From DATKWS01 sp035529435 (GTDB lineage Bacteria > Krumholzibacteriota > Krumholzibacteriia > Krumholzibacteriales > Krumholzibacteriaceae), in NCBI GenBank assembly GCA_035529435.1, contig DATKWS010000186.1, positions 1-18,957 of the forward strand: 18,957 nucleotides of DNA. Direction: 5' to 3'. Positions 5,901 through 13,752 of the stretch are shown piece after piece (position 1 is the stretch's first letter; every line of letters starts with the position of its first letter). The translations under genes and the position numbers were made by a program. The notes beneath the pieces are model-generated. The model was not told the DNA's origin. It saw only the letters and a program-made list of their open reading frames with translations, and searched no databases.

Positions 5901-6774
5901 TCGCATCGCGGCCGTGGAGGAGCTGAAAAGGTATCTCGCGAGGCGTCACCGCTCCGGGCTCGATGTCATATACCGGCTCGATCCCGCGGGGGGTGGGGTT
6001 CGTTCCGCGGAGGAGCCGGAAGCGGCGACTCCGGATGTCGAGCGCGTACGGAAAGGAGGCCGGGTGAACCAACGAACGGATACGGAAACCGCCGGGCGGC
6101 GAACGATCGAGGCCGGGACGCAGTCGATCCGGTACCGTTACGAATCGCAGTCTCTGGTACAGTCGAGCCTCTTCTCCGAGAGCGGGCCGGCGGAAAGCGC
6201 CGATGTGAGCGGGCTCGATAGTGCGTCCCTCGAGGAGATGGTGTCGACCTGCACGCGCTGTCCCCTCAGCGAGACGCGGAATAGAACGGTCTTCGGCTCG
6301 GGATCGCGCGATGCGAGAATCATATTTATCGGCGAGGCGCCGGGGCACGATGAGGACATCCAGGGCCTTCCGTTCGTCGGCCGCGCCGGGAAGCTCCTCA
6401 CCAAGATCCTCGCCTCGGTCGGGATGAGCAGGGACGAGGTCTATATCACCAATATCCTGAAATGCCGTCCGCCCGGGAACCGGGATCCCCAGGAGGACGA
6501 GGTCAAGGCCTGTTCGATCTTCCTCCAGCGGCAGATCGAGCTGATCGATCCCGTCCTGATCTGCGCCCTGGGACGGGTCGCAGGGCAGAATCTGCTGCGG
6601 AGCACCGCTTCCCTGTCTGTTCTCAGGCAGAATGTGCATTTCTACAATGATACCAAGGTGGTCGTAATGTACCATCCCGCCGCCCTCCTCCGTAATCCGA
6701 ACCTCAAGCGGGCCGCATGGGAAGACATACAGATGGTACATAGGATGTACGATGAAGCGCGGGGAAACGGGTAG
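5893..6774 (+). CDS. Uracil-DNA glycosylase, family 4 ([4Fe-4S] type)
   Basis: This base-excision-repair enzyme removes uracil from DNA. The catalytic domain (about residues 118-290) shows GEAPGHDED, GLPFVGRAGKLL, NILKCRPPGNRDP and YHPAALLRNPNLK, the family-4 signatures. Four cysteines fit the iron-sulfur cluster: Cys120 and Cys123 (CTRC), Cys191 and Cys207. The 293-residue protein is longer than the usual 190-230 because about 115 N-terminal residues, mostly polar and low in conserved motifs, precede the domain. This extension may be a flexible linker or a partner-binding region. ATG 5893 overlaps the end of coaBC, with AGGCGG about 7 nt upstream, so translation is probably coupled. Confidence 0.93.
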   Translation: MDDRIAAVEELKRYLARRHRSGLDVIYRLDPAGGGVRSAEEPEAATPDVERVRKGGRVNQRTDTETAGRRTIEAGTQSIRYRYESQSLVQSSLFSESGPAESADVSGLDSASLEEMVSTCTRCPLSETRNRTVFGSGSRDARIIFIGEAPGHDEDIQGLPFVGRAGKLLTKILASVGMSRDEVYITNILKCRPPGNRDPQEDEVKACSIFLQRQIELIDPVLICALGRVAGQNLLRSTASLSVLRQNVHFYNDTKVVVMYHPAALLRNPNLKRAAWEDIQMVHRMYDEARGNG

Positions 6775-6813
6775 CGCCCGCGCGGCACGCCCATTCCGGG
6801 AAAGGTGCAGTTG

Positions 6814-8184
6814 ATGGAGTACGATTCCGATAAATTCGAGCGTGTCCCGCCACAATCACTCGATGCGGAACGGGCCGTGCTTGGGGGAGTGCTCCTCGAG
6901 CCGGAGGCGGCGACCAAGGCAATCGAGATCGTCTCGCCGGATGTATTCTACCGCCCCGCGCACCAGCGCATCTTCCAGGCGATGATCGCGCTCTTCATGA
7001 AGCGGGAGCCGATCGATGCGATGACCCTCGCCGAGGAGCTCGGCAGGTCGGGGAGCCTCGAGCAAGTGGGCGGCGTGGCCTACCTGACGGACCTGGTCGA
7101 CGGCGTTCCCACCGCCGCGAATATCGAGTATTACGCAAAGATCGTGCTCGACAAGTATATCCTGCGGCAACTGATCAGCGCATCCTCCGAGATCGCAGGT
7201 GAGAGCTATCGCGGGGGTGAGAACGCGGACTCGCTCCTCGACTGGGCCGAGCAGAAGATATTCAAGATCTCCGAATACCGCGTCAGCCAGGGATTCGCCC
7301 ATATCAAGGACATCCTCAAGGATCGGTTCGAGGAGATACAGCGCGTACACGAGACGCGGGAGAGTGTGACGGGTCTTTCCAGCGGTTTCATCGACCTCGA
7401 CAAGTACACCGCTGGATTCCACCCGAGCGATCTCGTCATCGTCGCCGGGCGTCCCTCGATGGGCAAGACGAGCTTCGCGCTCAACGTGGCCCAGTATGTC
7501 GGTTTGGAGGAAAAGAAGCCGGTGGCGATATTCAGCCTCGAGATGTCGAAGGAGCTGCTCGTTCAGCGGCTTCTCTGCTCGGAGGCGCAGGTCGACGCGC
7601 AGAAGGTGCGGCGCGGATTCACCACGGCGAAGGATATCGAGCGCCTCACCAACGCGGCCGGTCTCCTCTCCGAGGCCCCCGTCTTCATCGACGACACGCC
7701 GGCGCTCTCAACGCTCGACATGCGTGCGCGTGCGCGGCGGCTCAAGGCGGAGTACGACCTCTCGCTGATCATCATCGATTACCTCCAGCTCGCCCGCTCC
7801 AGTGAGCGGTCCGAGAACAGGCAGCAGGAGATATCGGCGATATCGCGTGCAATGAAGGCCCTGGCGAAGGAGCTCAATGTGCCGGTCATGGCCCTCTCCC
7901 AGCTCTCGCGCGCAGTAGAGACGCGGGGGAAGGATCATCGTCCGATGCTGTCCGATCTCAGGGAATCGGGCGCCATCGAGCAGGACGCCGATCTCGTCCT
8001 GTTCCTCTTCCGCCCGGAGTTCTACGATCCGGGCGATCCGGAGAAGGAGGGCAAGGCGGAGATGATCATCGGAAAGCAGCGAAACGGCCCCACCGGTATG
8101 ATTCAGTTGATGTTCGACAAGCAGTACACCCGGTTCCGTTCGATGGCGCCCGTCGGGGTGGAGGAAGCCGGGGAGGGATACTGA
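6814..8184 (+). CDS. dnaB: Replicative DNA helicase DnaB
   Basis: The hexameric helicase unwinds DNA at the replication fork and interacts with primase. The N-terminal domain opens with VPPQSLDAERAVLGGVLL. After a linker comes the RecA-like domain: Walker A GRPSMGKTS (residues 212-220, Lys218), SLEMSKELLVQRLLCSEA, Walker B LIIIDYLQL, then ALSQLSRAVE and DLRESGAIEQDADLVLFL. At 456 residues without an intein or insertion it is a standard DnaB. ATG 6814 is preferred, with AAAGG 8 nt upstream; the GTG at 6805 is in frame but lies on that site. It lies 39 nt after the glycosylase gene. Confidence 0.96.
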   Translation: MEYDSDKFERVPPQSLDAERAVLGGVLLEPEAATKAIEIVSPDVFYRPAHQRIFQAMIALFMKREPIDAMTLAEELGRSGSLEQVGGVAYLTDLVDGVPTAANIEYYAKIVLDKYILRQLISASSEIAGESYRGGENADSLLDWAEQKIFKISEYRVSQGFAHIKDILKDRFEEIQRVHETRESVTGLSSGFIDLDKYTAGFHPSDLVIVAGRPSMGKTSFALNVAQYVGLEEKKPVAIFSLEMSKELLVQRLLCSEAQVDAQKVRRGFTTAKDIERLTNAAGLLSEAPVFIDDTPALSTLDMRARARRLKAEYDLSLIIIDYLQLARSSERSENRQQEISAISRAMKALAKELNVPVMALSQLSRAVETRGKDHRPMLSDLRESGAIEQDADLVLFLFRPEFYDPGDPEKEGKAEMIIGKQRNGPTGMIQLMFDKQYTRFRSMAPVGVEEAGEGY

Positions 8185-8242
8185 GGGGCGCGCCCCGGAG
8201 CGGCCGATCGGTGCGGGTGCGGTACCCGTGGAGGTTTCATCG

Positions 8243-9031
8243 GTGTCCTTTTTCAACCTTCTCGGCAAGGCCTTCCTCGAATTCATCGAAGAGGTCGGCG
8301 GGATTTTCATACTCCTCGCACGTGTCGTGCAGCTCCTCCCCCGGACATTCGGGAACATGCGGAATACCCTCATCCAGATGGAGCGGATCGGCATCGGTTC
8401 GATACCGCTCGTCCTCGTGACATCGCTCTTCGTCGGTGCCGTGACCTCGATTCAGGCCGCGTACCAGTTCCACGGATATGTTCCCCTCATGTACCTCGGA
8501 ACGGTGGTCGGCAAGTCGGTGATTCTCGAGCTGGGTCCGGTGCTCACCGCCCTGGTCGTCGGCGGGCGCGTGAGCGCCTCGATCGCGGCCGAGCTCGGCA
8601 CGATGAAGGTCACGGAGCAGTTGGATGCAATGGAGATGATCGCCATCGACCCGGTGGAGTTCCTCGTGCTGCCACGGCTGGTCGCGGCGACGATCATGCT
8701 TCCCGTTCTCACGATATTCTCCGATCTGCTCGCCATTCTCGGGGGGATGGTGGTGGCCAATATATCGATCGGGGTGAGCTTCAACACGTTCGCCAGCGGT
8801 CTGAAGCTCCTGTTCCGCTACCAGGATCTCGTCGGCGGTCTCATGAAGACGTTCGTGTTCGGTTTGATCATCGCACACATGGGATGCTATCACGGATTCG
8901 TCACGAGGGGTGGCGCCGAGGGGGTCGGACGGGCGACGATGCGGGCGGTCGTCTCGTCGTGCCTGTTGATTTTGATTTCCAACTACCTGCTCGCTTCCCT
9001 CATCTTCCGCATCATATTTCCCCCCGCCTAG
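8243..9031 (+). CDS. mlaE: MlaE-type ABC transporter permease
   Basis: This is the integral membrane permease of the Mla-type lipid transporter, which moves phospholipids between the inner membrane and the outer envelope. The sequence has several hydrophobic helices and the family signatures GSIPLVLVTSLFVGAVTSIQ, LGPVLTALVVGGRVSASIAAELGTMKVTEQLDAM and GCYHGFVTRGGAEGVGRATM. GTG 8243 is chosen because GGAGG (8230-8234) lies 8 nt upstream; the earlier in-frame GTG at 8228 lies next to and partly on that site. This gives 262 residues, usual for the family. It is followed by the ATPase and MCE genes in the order E-F-D. Confidence 0.93.
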   Translation: MSFFNLLGKAFLEFIEEVGGIFILLARVVQLLPRTFGNMRNTLIQMERIGIGSIPLVLVTSLFVGAVTSIQAAYQFHGYVPLMYLGTVVGKSVILELGPVLTALVVGGRVSASIAAELGTMKVTEQLDAMEMIAIDPVEFLVLPRLVAATIMLPVLTIFSDLLAILGGMVVANISIGVSFNTFASGLKLLFRYQDLVGGLMKTFVFGLIIAHMGCYHGFVTRGGAEGVGRATMRAVVSSCLLILISNYLLASLIFRIIFPPA

Positions 9032-9072
9032 GGGACGTGGTGCCGGGAGGCGCGCTGGTACGGTGACGCGGT

Positions 9073-9849
9073 ATGGTAAACGAAACGACCTGTCACGATC
9101 AGATCATAGAGATGCGCGGCGTCAGCAAGTCGTTCGGATCACAGAAGGTGCTCGAACACCTGGATCTCGACATACACCGGTGCGAGACACATGTCGTACT
9201 CGGCCCCAGCGGATGCGGGAAGAGCGTGCTGCTCAAGCATATAACCGGTCTCCTCTCCCCGGACGAGGGGGAGATTCTGTTCGAAGGGGAAGATATAACG
9301 AAATTTGCGAGGAAAAAGTTATTTCAAATGAGAATGCACTTTGGTATGCTCTTCCAGGGCGCCGCCCTCTTCGATTCGATGACTGTTGGGGAGAACGTCG
9401 CGCTTCCTCTCACAAAGCACACGGCTATGAACGAGAAAGAGATTCGCCGGATCGTGTGCGAGAAGCTCAGCCTGGTCGGGCTTACCGATGTGTACGACAA
9501 GTACCCGGCCGAGATGAGCGGCGGCATGAAGAAGAGGATCGGACTCGCGCGGGCGGTGGTGATGAATCCCAAGGTGGTCCTCTATGACGAGCCCACAACG
9601 GGATTGGATCCGATCATGGCCGATGTGATCAATGAGCTGATCTGCCGGCTCCAGCGCGAGCTCGACATTACCTCTGTTGTCGTAACTCACGATATACATA
9701 GCGCTTACAAGGTTGGTAATCACATAGCGATGCTTCACGGCGGATCGATCATATTCAACGGTACGCCGGACGAGGTCCGCGGAACCACCCATCCGATCGT
9801 GAGGCAGTTCATCGAGGGGAGAGCCGAGGGGCCGATAAGGGCCGTCTAG
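9073..9849 (+). CDS. mlaF: MlaF-type ABC transporter ATP-binding protein
   Basis: This cytoplasmic ATPase partners the MlaE permease. Visible are Walker A GPSGCGKS (residues 44-51), the Q-loop in MLFQGAALFDSMTVGENVALPL, the ABC signature MSGGM (148-152), Walker B VVLYDEPTTGLDP (168-180) and switch His206 in VVVTHDIHS. AALFDSMTVGENV is typical of the Mla/Ttg2A branch of ATPases. The 258-residue length is normal. No good Shine-Dalgarno lies directly before ATG 9073, so its translation may depend on the upstream gene, 41 nt away. Confidence 0.94.
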   Translation: MVNETTCHDQIIEMRGVSKSFGSQKVLEHLDLDIHRCETHVVLGPSGCGKSVLLKHITGLLSPDEGEILFEGEDITKFARKKLFQMRMHFGMLFQGAALFDSMTVGENVALPLTKHTAMNEKEIRRIVCEKLSLVGLTDVYDKYPAEMSGGMKKRIGLARAVVMNPKVVLYDEPTTGLDPIMADVINELICRLQRELDITSVVVTHDIHSAYKVGNHIAMLHGGSIIFNGTPDEVRGTTHPIVRQFIEGRAEGPIRAV

Positions 9850-9959
9850 CCGTTCATGATTCCACTAACCGGGTTCATTTTCGGTGCGGCGGGAAATTCG
9901 GGCGTTCGTGACGGGGTCCCACCGGTACGTGGCGGCCCGCAGCAGTCGAGGAGTACCAG

Positions 9960-10856
9960 ATGAATCAGAAATCCCTCGAGTTTCGTGTCGGACTCGCGAT
10001 ATTCATCGCGTCCATGATCCTCATCATCGGGCTGATGTGGTTCCAGGGATTCAAGATACGGAGAAGCACATACGTTCTGAACGCTGTTTTTCCGATGGTC
10101 GGTGGTATCGATCACGGCGACGAGGTCAGCGTGAACGGCGTCGAGAAGGGTGAGGTGGAGAATGTTTTACTCCGCGAACATGACGTCCTCGTCACGATGA
10201 AGCTCACCGCCGATGTACGCGTGCCGGAGGATTCACATGTCATTCTCCAGACGATCGGTGTGATGGGGGAACGGGTCGTCGTGATCTTGCTCGGGCAAGC
10301 GGAAGCAGTCGTGGGTCCCGGCGACACACTCCAGGGCATTTACGATCCCGGCATGTCCGAGGCGCTCGCCTCGCTCGGACACCTGATGGAAGACCTTACC
10401 GCCCTCACGGTCGATATCAGGCGGATCGCGGGTGTTATCAGCGAGGGGGAGAAGCTCGAGAAAACGATCGACAACCTCGCCACGATCACGGGCGAACTCA
10501 AGAGACTCATTGCGGACAACGCACCCTATCTCGAGAAGGGGATCGCCTCGTTCAGGAACTCTGCGGAACGGGTCGACGGATTCCTCGACCGCAATACTGC
10601 CCACCTCGACAGTGTGGTGGTATCACTGCGGTACGTGACGGGTGAACTGCCCGAACTGCTCGAACACCTGAGGGAGGTGACCGGCTCACTCTCGGAGCTC
10701 ACCCGGTATCTCGAGACGGACGAGAGCACGCTCGGCGCACTGCTTCGAGACCGGGAGCTGCTCGACAAGCTCGAGGGGACGGTCGGCAGCCTCGACGAGC
10801 TCATCAAGGATATAAAGAAGAATCCCAAGAAATACCTCAAGGTCGAGATCTTCTGA
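9960..10856 (+). CDS. mlaD: MlaD-type MCE domain lipid-binding protein
   Basis: This is the substrate-binding subunit of the Mla system, anchored in the inner membrane and projecting into the periplasm. One N-terminal membrane helix (about residues 11-28) precedes a single MCE domain (about 38-115), with FPMVGGIDHGDEVSVNGVEKGEV and the domain end VVVILLGQ. The remaining 180 or so residues are mostly helical with heptad-like spacing (DNLATITGELKRLIADNAP, LPELLEHLREVTGSLSEL), as expected of a hexameric stalk or tunnel. GGAG lies about 7 nt before ATG 9960. The 298-residue length is longer than E. coli MlaD (183) but common in other phyla. No MlaB or MlaC homologue is adjacent. Confidence 0.9.
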   Translation: MNQKSLEFRVGLAIFIASMILIIGLMWFQGFKIRRSTYVLNAVFPMVGGIDHGDEVSVNGVEKGEVENVLLREHDVLVTMKLTADVRVPEDSHVILQTIGVMGERVVVILLGQAEAVVGPGDTLQGIYDPGMSEALASLGHLMEDLTALTVDIRRIAGVISEGEKLEKTIDNLATITGELKRLIADNAPYLEKGIASFRNSAERVDGFLDRNTAHLDSVVVSLRYVTGELPELLEHLREVTGSLSELTRYLETDESTLGALLRDRELLDKLEGTVGSLDELIKDIKKNPKKYLKVEIF

Positions 10857-10901
10857 TCGTCGGTTGAAGGAGGCGGTTCGCGCCGCCGGGGAGCAGGACA
10901 G

Positions 10902-11612
10902 ATGAATGATGAAAGAATCGTATGTATCATAGCAGCCGCCGGACGGGGAATTCGCTTCGGGCGCGAGATGCCCAAGAGTTTTTATCCGGTGGAAGGACGC
11001 ACCCTCCTCGTGCGGTCGATAGAAGCCCTGGGTGCGTGGGGGGGGATATCACGGTACATCGTCGTGGTGCCGGCGGGCTGGGAGGCGAAGGCGCGGGAAC
11101 GGCTCGAAGATGAGCTGCCCGGGCTCGATTGCACCGTGCTCCCCGGCGGCGAGACCCGACAGGAGTCCGTTTCGATCGGCCTCACGGAGGTCGGGGATGC
11201 CGATCTCATCATCGTGCACGATGCGTGCCGCCCCGTCGTCTCCGTTTCCCTCATCGCGCGGGTGGTCGATGCGGCCAGGGCCCATGGCGCCGCGGTCCCG
11301 GTACTCGAGGCGACCGATACGCTGGGGCGCCTGCGGGACGATGTGCTCGAGGGGATCGTGCCGCGCGAGCGGGTCGTCGAGATACAGACACCGCAGGCCT
11401 TCACGAACGAGGTGCTGCGGGCGGCGTTCGAGACGGTCGATGAGACGATCCGGTCCGCCACGGATGAGAGCTCGCTCGTGCTCGCCGCGGGTCATTCGGT
11501 CAGGGTGGTCGAGGGGGAGCGGTGGAACATCAAGGTGACGGTCAAGGAGGATCTCGAGATCGTCGCCAGCCTTCTCGTCGGCAAGCGGCTCGATCTGCCG
11601 GTGTGTGAATGA
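10902..11612 (+). CDS. ispD: 2-C-methyl-D-erythritol 4-phosphate cytidylyltransferase
   Basis: This enzyme performs the third step of the MEP isoprenoid pathway, joining CTP and MEP to form CDP-methylerythritol. The nucleotide-binding N-terminus IIAAAGRGIRFGREMPKSF holds the conserved Gly-rich loop, Arg and Lys. VLPGGETRQESVSIGL, VHDACRPVVS, VEIQTPQAF and the C-terminal WNIKVTVKEDLEI complete the family pattern. The protein has 236 residues, a typical length. ATG 10902 follows GGAGCAGGACAG. The stop overlaps the start of ispF by 4 nt (ATGA), so these two sequential-pathway enzymes are probably coupled. Confidence 0.96.
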   Translation: MNDERIVCIIAAAGRGIRFGREMPKSFYPVEGRTLLVRSIEALGAWGGISRYIVVVPAGWEAKARERLEDELPGLDCTVLPGGETRQESVSIGLTEVGDADLIIVHDACRPVVSVSLIARVVDAARAHGAAVPVLEATDTLGRLRDDVLEGIVPRERVVEIQTPQAFTNEVLRAAFETVDETIRSATDESSLVLAAGHSVRVVEGERWNIKVTVKEDLEIVASLLVGKRLDLPVCE

Positions 11613-12121
11613 CGGGACATGCGATCATGGATTCAACGCAGTACCGGATCGGTATCGGGTACGACATCCACCCCCTCGTCGAGGGGCGGCGTCTCGTTCT
11701 GGGCGGCGTGACGGTGGAGTACGAGAAGGGACTGGCGGGACACTCCGATGCGGATGTGCTGATACACGCCCTCTGCGACGCGCTGCTCGGGGCGCTGAAC
11801 CTCGGTGACCTCGGCGAGCATTTTCCCGAGACGGAGGAGTACCGGGACATCTCGAGTATCAAGATCCTCGATGCAGTCGCGGGGATGGTCGCGGGAAACG
11901 GCTACCATCTGGTCAATGCCGACTGCATCGTCCACGCGGAGCGGCCGCGCCTCGCCGTGTACCGCGGCCGGATGGCGGAGCGGATGGCCGCCGCGCTCGG
12001 TGTGGACGCCGGGGTCGTATCGGTCAAGGCGACGAGGGGCGAGGGGATGGGACCCGTCGGTGAGGGGAAGGCGATCGCGGCGCAGGCGGTGGTGCTCGTT
12101 GCGCCGCTCGCCGGGAAATAG
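11609..12121 (+). CDS. ispF: 2-C-methyl-D-erythritol 2,4-cyclodiphosphate synthase
   Basis: This is the MEP-pathway cyclase that acts two steps after IspD. Metal ligands Asp19, His21 and His53 lie in GYDIHPL and GHSDADVLIHALCDALLGA. ISSIKIL, NADCIVHAERPRL and the final AIAAQAVVLV are all standard. The usual KATTTEKLG nucleotide loop reads KATRGEGMG here, keeping Thr and Glu but replacing the two middle residues. ATG 11609 overlaps the ispD stop; ATG 11627 would give the more usual family N-terminus (MDSTQYRIGIGYD) and is a real alternative. The product is 170 residues from 11609. Confidence 0.95.
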   Translation: MTGHAIMDSTQYRIGIGYDIHPLVEGRRLVLGGVTVEYEKGLAGHSDADVLIHALCDALLGALNLGDLGEHFPETEEYRDISSIKILDAVAGMVAGNGYHLVNADCIVHAERPRLAVYRGRMAERMAAALGVDAGVVSVKATRGEGMGPVGEGKAIAAQAVVLVAPLAGK

Positions 12122-12162
12122 CCGCACGCCCGGACGATGCCGTGCGGGCCGGGAGAGGTACG

Positions 12163-13605
12163 ATGGCGGAACAAGTTCGTGTTCGATTCGCACCGAGCCC
12201 GACCGGGTACCTCCACATGGGGGGCGCCAGGACGGCCCTCTTCAACTGGTTGTTCGCGCGACACGAAGGGGGACGCTTCATACTGCGCATCGAGGACACC
12301 GATGTCCAGCGCTCATCGGCGGAACTTGAGGAGCAGCTGCTGGAGGATCTCCACTGGCTCGGCCTCGAATGGGACGAGGGACCGCGACGGGGCGGTCCGC
12401 GCGGCCCCTACCGGCAGTCGGAACGTGCCGCCGTATACCGGGAGTTGGCCGAAAGGCTCATTTCCCAGGGTGATGCGTATCCCTGTTTCTGCACGGACGA
12501 AGAGCTGGAGCGAAAAAAAAGCGAGATGATCGCAGCCGGTCTGCCCCCGCAGTACGACGGAACGTGCCGTTCCCTCACCGGCGATGAGCGGGAACGGTGC
12601 CGCCGGGATGGACTGCCCGAGAGCATCCGCTTCGCCTTTCCCGAAGCGGTGTCGATGGAGCTCGAAGATACCATCCGGGGTCATGTTGTATTCCCCCCCG
12701 GGATGGTGGGTGATTTCATCATCATCCGATCCAACGGTCTTCCCACGTATAACTTCGCCGCCGCGGTCGATGACGCCCTGATGGGGATAACGCACGTGAT
12801 CAGGGGGGAGGAGCACCTTTCGAACACACTGCGGCAGATCGTCGTCTACGAGGCCCTGGGATTCCAGCGCCCGCGGTTCGTCCATATCCCCCTCATACTC
12901 GGCTCCGATCGATCGAAGCTGAGCAAGCGGCACGGTGCGCCGAACATCGCCGATTTCACGAGAAACGGCTACCCGGCGGAGGCGATCGTCAATTACCTCG
13001 CCTTTCTCGGCTGGTCACCGGGCGATGAACGCGAGATCCTCTCGCGCGAGGAGCTGATCGCCGCCTTCACCCTGGAGCGGGTTTCGAGCAGCCCCAGCAT
13101 TTTCGATCTGACGAAATTGAACTGGATGTCGTCTCACTATATACGAACGGGAGGGGTAGGGCGGTACTTCGAGGAGGCGCTGTCCTTCTTCCCCGGGGAG
13201 GTGCGGGAGCGTTACGGCAGGGGAGAGCTCGAGAAGATGTTTGCAATTCTTTCGGAGAATCTGCCCAGCTTCTCCGCCATCCCCGCCGAGGTTGCCCCGT
13301 TCATGCCCGGCCCGCCCCCTTTCGAGGGCGAGGTGTTCGGTATGATCGAGGGGAGGGGCGGGCTGCTCGCCGCCTTCGCGGACGGATTCGCCCGGCAGGA
13401 GGGGTGGGGAAGGGACGAGTTGCGGAAAACGATCAAGTCTGTCGGCAAGAAACTTGCAGTGAAGGGTAAAGATCTCTACATGCCACTCAGGATCGCGCTC
13501 ACCGGCTCGGTGCACGGCCCCGATCTGGTAAGTATACTCGAGATACGGGGGCGTGAGGATGTGGTGAATTGCATCGAGCGTGCACGTGAGCGCGCCGGCT
13601 CATAA
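12163..13605 (+). CDS. gltX: Glutamyl-tRNA synthetase
   Basis: This class I synthetase charges tRNA-Glu. The HIGH-type motif is in FAPSPTGYLHMGGARTALFNWLFARH and the KMSKS-type motif is KLSKR at residues 252-256. The CFC...YDGTC segment (around residues 108-135) is the Zn-ribbon-like insertion, and the catalytic region includes NGLPTYNFAAAVDDALMGITHVIRGEEHLSNT. ATG 12163 follows GGGAGAGG. The 480-residue length is typical. Whether it also misacylates tRNA-Gln cannot be judged here; no glnS or gatCAB lies in the window. It lies 41 nt after ispF. Confidence 0.96.
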   Translation: MAEQVRVRFAPSPTGYLHMGGARTALFNWLFARHEGGRFILRIEDTDVQRSSAELEEQLLEDLHWLGLEWDEGPRRGGPRGPYRQSERAAVYRELAERLISQGDAYPCFCTDEELERKKSEMIAAGLPPQYDGTCRSLTGDERERCRRDGLPESIRFAFPEAVSMELEDTIRGHVVFPPGMVGDFIIIRSNGLPTYNFAAAVDDALMGITHVIRGEEHLSNTLRQIVVYEALGFQRPRFVHIPLILGSDRSKLSKRHGAPNIADFTRNGYPAEAIVNYLAFLGWSPGDEREILSREELIAAFTLERVSSSPSIFDLTKLNWMSSHYIRTGGVGRYFEEALSFFPGEVRERYGRGELEKMFAILSENLPSFSAIPAEVAPFMPGPPPFEGEVFGMIEGRGGLLAAFADGFARQEGWGRDELRKTIKSVGKKLAVKGKDLYMPLRIALTGSVHGPDLVSILEIRGREDVVNCIERARERAGS

Positions 13606-13636
13606 GCGCGTGTTGCGAATGATGGGGTGCTCCGGG

Positions 13637-13714
13637 CGTACGCGGGAGCGTACGTGCCCGCGGGCTCATATAAGGAATTGATATAACCGCCCGGAGGCAT
13701 GCGGAACCGGGCGG
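13637..13714 (+). other. Two inverted repeats between gltX and ddl
   Basis: CGTACG occurs at 13637-13642 and 13649-13654 around CGGGAG. CCGCCCGG (13687-13694) pairs with CCGGGCGG (13707-13714) over a 12-nt loop. The second could act as a weak terminator, but no T-tract follows. An AT-rich CATATAAGGAATTGATATAA lies between them and could hold a promoter for ddl. Confidence 0.35.
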
Positions 13715-13752
13715 ACGTTTGAGGAACACCTTACGGGACGGTTTATATCGAT

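Noticed and set aside
5794..6855. Long minus-strand open frame (353 codons) opposite the glycosylase gene
   Set aside because: It covers a well-supported glycosylase gene plus parts of coaBC and dnaB. Its translation is Arg/Pro-rich with no recognisable domain.
8185..8196. 12-bp palindrome GGGGCGCGCCCC right after dnaB
   Set aside because: With no loop, no T-tract and a GC-rich background it may be chance; it is not a supportable terminator or operator.
9856..9963. 35-codon plus-strand frame ending in an ATGA overlap with mlaD
   Set aside because: The overlap is attractive for coupling, but no ribosome binding site precedes it, the peptide is low-complexity (PVRGGPQQSRSTR end), and mlaD has its own GGAG site.
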